Source of the DNA: Apoda limacodes
Taxonomy: Eukaryota; Arthropoda; Insecta; Lepidoptera; Limacodidae
Assembly: GCA_946406115.1 (NCBI GenBank)
Contig: OX291557.1
Coordinates: forward strand, 19,624,501-19,688,500
Direction of reading: 5' to 3'
Length of the DNA: 64,000 bases
Shown: positions 11,701 to 20,700 of the stretch, one piece after another
Layout of the letters: every line of letters starts with the position of its first letter
Position numbering within the stretch: the stretch's first letter is position 1
Translations under genes and position numbers: made by a program
The notes under the pieces: generated by a model
What the model saw: the letters and a program-made list of their open reading frames with translations, nothing else
Told to the model about the DNA's origin: nothing
Database searches by the model: none

Positions 11701-14700
11701 ACATTTTGTACTCTGACGAATATTACTTTTATATATTAAAAAAATATAGTATTCCGTAAGGATGAGCTGAAATTCATTTTACATTCGGTCTGACCGAATT
11801 TCGGTAGCATGATACGAACTCCGGCATTCGGCCGAAATTCGGTTTAAATGCCCAACATTCGGTGCAAGAAAAAAGTAAAAAACCTACTTGCACTATATTG
11901 TCATTGAAATTGAAAATATTATAACAACTTATCAATAATCGATTAAAAACATATATTAACAAAAATTTCCCTACTGTCTGGGTAACAACCAATTTGAATT
12001 TAGAGCAAACAAATCAACTGCTCACGCTTTATTACGGTAACGCCAAAGATTTTACTTACCTAAAATTGCAAATTCGATTATTGGAAGTTCGAAAATGTCC
12101 TACAATGTTTTATTATACTCGTAATGATCATGATTTATAATCATTTTGGTTCATAACGATCGTAATTCCGAATTACTCATATTCATAATGTTATTCAACA
12201 TAAATATCTCTATTATCAATATTTGTGTTCATATAGTTTTTAAAGATAACGATGTCAAGCAATATTGTTTAGAATCTCACATATTTTTAAGCATATTGAT
12301 ATTTGTTCCTAAGTTTTTAAGTGGTAAATATCTGCTAATCTGCACCAAGTTATTTTTGGGTAAAGCACCCCTTCATACACAAATAAAAAAAAGAGTGGGC
12401 GGAAAATAGTTTTTGGAAAAAAAGAGAAAAACAAAACTAGTGCTTAGGTTAGGTTTAGTTATGTATTCTTTTTCCAGAGATGTGTGTTTAATACAAACCG
12501 ACAAAATCAAAAAAAAACACAAAAAAAATATTTTTTAAAAATTCCTGACTAAAAAAATTCTTCTGCATTCTATTTAGGTATTAGGGGATGCATCTTCATC
12601 CATTAAAACCATTTTTACACTAAAGTTTGGGAAAGTCAAAAAATTACCTTTTAATTAATAAATATGATTATACGAAATTATTGACGCGAATTTAAAATTT
12701 CAATGATATTCGTACCAATCATAAAATAAAACAAAATAAAACAAAAATAATAATTTTCTCGAAAATCTACTATGAGCGAACATACAATTTCAGTAATGCC
12801 ACTGAGTAAACGTTTTCGGAAAAATGATTATAATGAGTAACGCTCAAAGAATGTGTTTTTACACCATAATCTGCGTCTAGTAAATTCTAAATATGTGTAA
12901 AAACACTTTTTCATGTTGAAATAAAATTAAAGTTGTAATTGCTGATGACCGTTCGAAGTAATTTAAAAAACAAGGTTACGCGTTATATTTGTTATTAAAT
13001 AAATAAATTACAATGTTTACTAGTGTTGATTAGAAGAATACTTAGTTCATGATCACACTAATTCTTAGTTAATGATTCCATTCCCAGTTCCTGACGAACT
13101 ATGTCAAGTAAGTCAGACAAGATTGGGGAGGGGAACTCTAAATATAAACTTAAAGCCCAAATATTTACTCTATGAAATTGGCTTCTCATTTAATAAATCG
13201 TTTCATTCCAGAATCCAAATCCCCCAGAAAAGTGGGAAGGAGAAAGAGATGCTTCCTCTTCTTCAGCTGAAAACGTGTGCTATCAATTTGATATTTTGAC
13301 AAAAGAGACAGTAGGTAGCGAAGATTGCCTTTATCTAAATATTTACACTCCCAAATTACCTGAAGCTGGTTCTAAACTTTATCCTGTTATGGTCTACATA
13401 CATGGCGGAGGTTTTATTTCTGGTAGTGCTACAAGGAAATCAGAGTTTGGCCCAGATTTCTTGATTGAACAAGGTGTTGTAATAGTGGCAATCAACTATA
13501 GATTGGGTATATTTGGCTTTCTCTCGCTTGATATACCGGAGGCAACCGGTAACATGGGTATGAAAGACCAAGTAATGGCGTTGAAATGGGTTCAAAATAA
13601 CATTGGCCAATTTGGAGGTGATAAAGACAACGTTACACTTTTTGGTGTTAGTGCTGGAGGCGCGGCAATCGAATATCTTATTGTATCTCCACTCAGTAAA
13701 GATTTGTTCCACAAAGCTATCGTTCAGTCAGGCTCAGCCCTCAATCATTGGGCTATCAATTGTGATGCGAAAGCTTTAAGTATTAAAGCAGCACAGGAAC
13801 TCGGGTTCCAAGGATCTGCTAGTGATGTCCAAGGTGTCTACGAATTTTTACTCCAACAAACAACTGAATCACTTGGTAATATGACTTTGAGATTTATGGA
13901 CTTTTTCGCGGCTAAAGGATCCTCCTTTGGTTTTGTGCCGTCGATAGAAAAAGATTTTGGTGACAGGGAAAGATTTCTTAATGACCATCCACTACACTTA
14001 TTAAAAGAAGGAAAGTTTCACAAAGTACCTGTTATAAGAGGATTTTGTGATTCTGAAGGATTGCTGGTTAGATGTATGAAACCTCAGAATATTCAAGAAC
14101 TGTTGGAAAAAAAAGATTTTATGCATTTCTGGTCAACTGCTACTGAAAACCACGTATTAGATAAATATAATATTCGGTTTAAAAATGAATACTTTGAAAA
14201 AGAAGACACTGAGAAATCTGCTATTGACTTTTTTGGAGATTATCATTTTTCAAGTGGCATCTGGATTGGTTCAAAACTAACGGCCAAACATGGAGTACCA
14301 GTATATAGTTATATATTTTCCTATAGTGGTGGCATTAACATTGGAAAACAAATGTTTTTTAAAGATGAACCCATAGATGGAGCTAGCCATGGTGATGATG
14401 TTGGGTATATTATCAATTATAAAACGCCGTTTGAAATAAATCCGTCAGAAACCGATTTTTTGGTTAGAAGAAGGATGGTTAGACTATGGACAGACTTTGC
14501 GAAATTCGGGTAAGTATACTTTTCATATGACTAATATTTAACGTTAAAAAAACTTATAGTTATTCATTAGGATCAAAAGGCAGGGTAATTGAGCATTTGA
14601 CACAATCTACATACAATACTCAACATAATGTGACCAAATCCTCAAAATACCTACCGGCAAAACTTTACCAAATATAACTATTTTCTAAGTCTAATCTTAG

Positions 14701-17700
14701 AGTATTTTTGTATTTAGATAACGGAATTTAATCTAAGGCTATTATGGTATCGGTCCGTATGGACAACCACAAGAAGCCAGGGACGAAGTTGGTGTAAGGT
14801 GCTCTTAACCGCATTAAATTAAACAACATCAAAATCAAACAAACAACCTTGCATTTAATGTTGGTAATTAGTAGCGAGTTGGTTTAAGTTGAATTATTTT
14901 ATATTAAAGTTCATGGACTGTGTTTATAACGTCATTTGTTTATATTAAATTGTGTCATCTGAGAGGAGTCACTGCACTGGCCGCCGCCGCAGCCGCTGCC
15001 TCAAAAATTGTAGTGTGTGCTGCAATTCATGAAGCCACTGGCTGGAACAGGCCTATACACGTAAAGCACGTCAAGTCACATAGAGTGCGGTCCCGGTACG
15101 ATAAACAGCGGCTATATTCGACCACAGATGACCAAATGAAGTCATAACCACGGTTCATGAACTTCAATCTAAAATAATTCAACGCAAACCAACTCACCAC
15201 AAATAACCAAAGTTTATAGCTAGGTATTTGTTTTTTAGACTTCCGTACCCAGCGGTTGCAAACGGAGCCCTATTACTAAGCCTACGCTGTCTGTCTATCT
15301 GTCTGTCCATCTGCCAGTCTGTACGAGCATTAAAAGGCTCTATCTTTTAGACCGATATAGGCAGAAACCAGAATTTTTCACAGAATATATTTTGTAATGG
15401 GGATTATCTAACAAATAATAAAAAGTTAAAATTTAAGGAAGGTTCCTCATACAAGAAGCACATTTTCGTTGTTTTTGCTCTATCGTAAAAACAGTAATTC
15501 ATATAAAAATTCAAACTTGCAGTGAAAAATAGTGTGAACTCTAAATTATAACAACAAAAAATAAAAACCGGCTTATATTATTACGATATTTAAAGTTAAG
15601 CAACGTCAGGCCAGGGCCGTAGCTAAAGGGGGGCATTGTGGGGCAATGCCCTACCTTGAAATTCTAATGCCCTACCTTAAAAGTACCATAAACTAAGGTA
15701 TAATATATATAAATTGTTTTCCCGTACTATAAATTAACCCTTTATAGCGCAAGTTCATATTTTTTGTTGATTTTACTGATACTCAATGGCAAATGGGGTA
15801 TCATTGACAGGAAAAATAATGAAAAAATATATTAAAAGTAAAAGGTTTTATTATTTAAAAAAAAACTATGTGTTGCAGGGCTGCAACATTGCATCAATCA
15901 TGCTGAAATATACCAAAAAAATTAAGAGGTGTGAAAATTTTTAAAACAGATACTTTGCTTATTATAACACAAAGCAATGCCACATTTTTCGCACACTATT
16001 TGAGTTTACCCTTTGCAGCCTGGAAATTTGCACCTCATTCGTATATCCACCCAAATAAGCCAATGACCGTATTGGCCTAACCTCACATCCTTTGGAGGAA
16101 CGTGTTGAGCTGGACCCTTCTTCTTTTTCTCCTATATGAGACATTCAACATCACTCTTGCGCTTTGTACGGCTGATTGTTTTATATTTGCATAACGTTTC
16201 TGCTGCAGCTACTCTAAAATCAGCAGAGTTAAGAGTTTTGCTGGTACTACTCTGTTCAGCTATATATGTCGATTATATTCCGCCACAAAACAGGATGATC
16301 AACACCTTTGCTGTTGCCAACCTGTTCTAACGACGTACCGCGCGGTTCCTTTTTGAAAACTTTCTCATCAGGTAGCTTGCAATTAGAAATACGGTTTTTT
16401 CTTATAGTCCCCAAAGCAAAAATACCGCGGTTAGATAAGTATTCGATGATTCGATGCAATTGCGCAGATCCAGATCCAAAACGTAGTTGGTCCCCATTTA
16501 AGTTCAGGTTCATCGTTTTCCATATTATATTAGACCTATGTACACGTTTAGAAGCCGCTGCAGAACCTGTACTAGGAGAGGCAACGTCTGCTGGATTTGT
16601 ACCGGTTAGAATACTACTTGGCTCAGTACTGATGGATGTAGAAGCTACGCTGCTGACAGCCTGAACTTCATTTTCCAAATCAGGTGGTTCCTCTGGATCC
16701 TCATCATTCGTCTCAAAGGTGAATGTTGGATCGGCGACATCATAGTCGTCGGAAAAATCAAGGCCATCTTCACTGGCTTCCCACTCTCTTAATATATTGT
16801 GCAGGTCCTCACTTGTAAAATTATGCAAGTAACGTCTCATCTTGGTACTGAAAAACAAATATTCAAATTAAAATAAACGTTAAAAAAAATCGGTCGCTAA
16901 CGCGCATTGTAGCAGTTATGGAACATAACAAAATTAACTGCCAAAAATAACATAAATACTTGATTTTACAGAAAAAACGATGTCAATTATCAAAATTCAT
17001 GCACTTACCTTTTACTCATATCAATTACAGTACCTAAATATTAATATTTCACAGTAAAATAAATTATCGTAAGCTAATTCAAAGACGGATACACCGGTTT
17101 GGGCAAGTTCGTCACTTGAATGAGCAATAAATACACATGTCACCATCTAGTTGGCGGATTTGTTACTAAATCGCTAGAATGCTTTGTTGCCGATGTACAA
17201 GTATTTTAGACTGGTGTGTTGCAGAACTGCAACAGGGCTCCGTAAAGGGTTAATACTTTTTTGCTCTTGTTTACCCGCGATCCCACCCAATTACCTTCTA
17301 CCTTAATTACTCACGCTCACAAGCAGGTAAAATAATGAATGATAGAAAAATTACTTGCGCCGTACCTGTGCATGAAACCATTGTGCCCTACCTTAGATTC
17401 AACTCTAGCTACAGCCCTGCGTCGGGCTTGTTTAGTAATTGAATAGGTGACCGCTTAGCGACACACTTTTTGTTTTATACGTTATTTACAAAAAAAATGA
17501 AAAACCAAAAAGTGTGCCGCTAAGTGTCAAGTACATCTAAGTGCTGACCATACCCGACGTTGCTTTACTTTGAATATTGTTTCAAACGAACAAATGTGTT
17601 ACTGTTTCTCTCAATAATAAGCTAGATGCCGCAGTACCGGTAATTTTAAATGAGCCTATTGATGGCATACCCAAACGAATTAAGTTTGTGCAAGAATTTG

Positions 17701-20700
17701 ATTAATTTTGTTACAGTCCAGTGTGCTTAGTGTAAGTTTTTGCTTATTCGTAACTCTACTATCGCGTTCGCGTATTCATTAAAAGTTCTATGAGAAAAAG
17801 CCGTCTCGAAACCAGTCCGCTAGATGGCTTTTGTTTGTCCGCTTAAAACAAACAAAAGCCATCCGTACTAGTCAGAGGTTTAAAATACGATGTGTGTGAA
17901 GTTAGCAAATGAAATCCTAGCAGATCAAAAATGAAGTGAATTTCTATTTGCATCCGACATAGTTCTACAGTCCCCGATAAATTAAAATAATAGCAATCGT
18001 TATTTAATGCAAAAAAACAGAAATTGAAAAATGGTCTGCTAACTTCGCATAGAAGATCATTTATTTTTGATTTTTTTTCTTTTTAAAATTGTGTACTGCG
18101 GCGAGTTCTACAGTTCTATGAATGGGTCTGACTGATAAATAATTTCACTAACGATTTTTTTTTTTATCACCCAATGGGAATATTGCTATTGCTACCATGA
18201 GAGTTCTAGCCTCTACAATTTTTCTGGGGACACATCTACGATCCTTCGACAATTCTTCAAAGAGTTCTGATAGATTATCTAGTGTTAAATATGTTTTTTA
18301 AAAATTTTACCAGCAAATTTGATAATAATTCATTATCTGCTACCGATTTTATGACAGTTCTGGGCTCTACAATTTTTCACGTAACAATATTTCGATCCGG
18401 TAACAACTCTACGAATAGTTCTTATTTTTATCTCTTGGTAAATAATTTGTAATAAATTATAAACAAAGATTTAGCTATTGATTACAAATCTGCTAGTGCT
18501 CAAGTACGAGTTCTGGCATACAGGATTACCCAAGTCACACGATTTAGATTGCTCAGCAATACTGCGAAGAGTTCTGATTTGTGCTTAAAAAAAAGAATAT
18601 AAAAAAAATATAAACAATGATTTTGATATCAATTCACGATCTGTAACTGCATAGATAATAAGAAATTGTTGTCAAATTCATTGATTTAATTTTTGAAGTG
18701 AAAACTTCTTTAGCGGCGTTGTGCACTTTATTTGGTATGGGTAAAAAATGATAAACTCGCGTCAGGTCACGTGTCCTAATCGTGGAAATTCGTAAGACGG
18801 AAACCGTAATGCCACGCCTATTATAATTTTTATTTTTAAAGGTTTAACGCATCGAAATAGTGTTACCTGAAAAATTGTGGAGGCCAGAACTCTCATGTAA
18901 GCGGTAGCAGATCATGAATTATTATCAAATTTGTTGCTTAAAATTTTTAATAATATTTTACTTTAGATAAAATATCAGAACTTTTTAAGGAATTATTCAA
19001 GGATCTTAGATGTGTCTTCAGAAAACTAGTAAAGGCCAGAAATTTTATTTAAGCAATAGCAATATTCTTATTGGGTATTAAAAATAGAAAAAAAAAAATT
19101 TTTCGTTAAATAAATTATTTATCAGTCAGAACTCAGAGAATCACAATGTTTATTACAGTGGTTAAACTTATGTACTTACTTGAACAGAGCAAGGATGAAA
19201 TAAGGTGAGGGGGTTCGGGCGGGGCAACCGCGGCTCTCTTACTGTATGGCTATTGAGGGGAATTGCGAGCGAGGACGCCGCTCGGCTACACACAAGCGCT
19301 ATTTGTCTGAGTGATTAAATTTTTCTGTGAAATACGTATTGTCCAAATGGGTTATAAAAATTGTGCAGTATTTCAGTGCCTATCCAATTCAAGAGTAAAC
19401 AAAGATATCAAATTTCACCACTTTCCTTCTGATGCGAGGTCCTAAGTATTATTAATTCCAACTTATGATAGTTCATAAACTAAATTATTCCTACTTCATT
19501 TTGAATCTAGGTAATTAGTTAGGTATAATAAATGCGATTTCCACAATCTATACTTAAGTCACAATAGGTACATACCTACCTATAAACATTATTATTAGGG
19601 TTCCGTATTTCAGTAATAATATCTATAGCACGAGATTGGCTGATTATGTCCTTGTACTAACCTTCGGTCTATCTGTACCTACTCTATATATATAAGCATA
19701 TTAGTTTAATTTCAATTTGTTTTTAGACTTGGTAAGATTATAATAGTAGGTACTTAAATTACTTTAATTTTATGTTTCTTTGTTTGCTCTCTATTTACCT
19801 ATCTAAACATTTCATTCGATTGCTATAAATCTTCGGTCCACACTGTGGCGGCCGGCACTAGAAAGGTTTCTCGATTAGTAAAAACATTTGAAAATAGGTG
19901 GTGCGTACGGTGTCAGTTTTAGCAAATGAGTGTATTTGAACGTAAAACTTTTTAAGATAAACAAGAACTTACGTACTTCTAACTTACTTAGTTATCAAAA
20001 CTATAATCTTTCAATAGGTACCTAGAATTTTATTCTGGCGAACATTGACTAAACGCGAGCGTGTGGCGCAAAACACACAGAAGCGGCATAAGGCGTGAGC
20101 ATGGTGCGGGTACGGCGCAGGCACGATGCCGCTTCAAAACTTTTTTATACAAAACGTATGAAATCGACGCGTTGTGAATTATACTCAAGCGACGTGGCAC
20201 AGGTATGCCGCTTCGCTGCCCGAGAGCCGCGTCGCTAGCAGTCGTGACCGGAGTGGCACGCCTAGAGCACGTCGCTTGTTATACAGTACGAACATATTTT
20301 ACAAACATGCGTGACGATATTGAATACAATAGTGGCGTTTTGTTTACCGTCATAATGTGTATTATGCGCTTAATGTCAATAATGCAATCAAACAGAATGA
20401 GCCAACATTTGTATAGTGCTTGTACAGAATTTATGTATTTTAACTTGGCTGGATTATGACATTAAACGCATTAAACCGGTGAATAGAACGCATCTAAAAT
20501 AAAATTCTGCCAGAAACAGGGTGCAACCAATATCTTCTTTGTCTCTGCATATTAATGAGTTGCAGCAAAGCAAGCGCATCTTCATCTTCTAAAGAAGAAT
20601 ACATGCTGTCGCAATAACATCAGCTTCTGTACTGACAGACCCGGCATATCGTCGCCTCTTCTGGTAATTTGATGTCGCGTCCGTGCCTTATCCGTTCCAC

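Larger units (their letters stand above)
15612..17419. mobile_element. hAT-like element (about 290 bp) split by an internal piggyBac-like insertion
   Basis: The ends are CAGGGCCGTAGCTA and TAGCTACAGCCCTG, inverted repeats of the hAT CAGGG type. They are flanked by CGTCAGGC (15604-15611) and CGTCGGGC (17420-17427), an 8-bp target duplication with one mismatch, as hAT transposition gives. Without the 1.5-kb insertion at 15734-17253 it would be about 290 bp, i.e. a non-autonomous MITE. It lies in EA intron 2. Confidence 0.8.

Noticed and set aside
13440..13712. 90-codon minus-strand open frame
   Set aside because: Lies wholly inside EA exon 2 on the opposite strand; the esterase frame explains the lack of stops.
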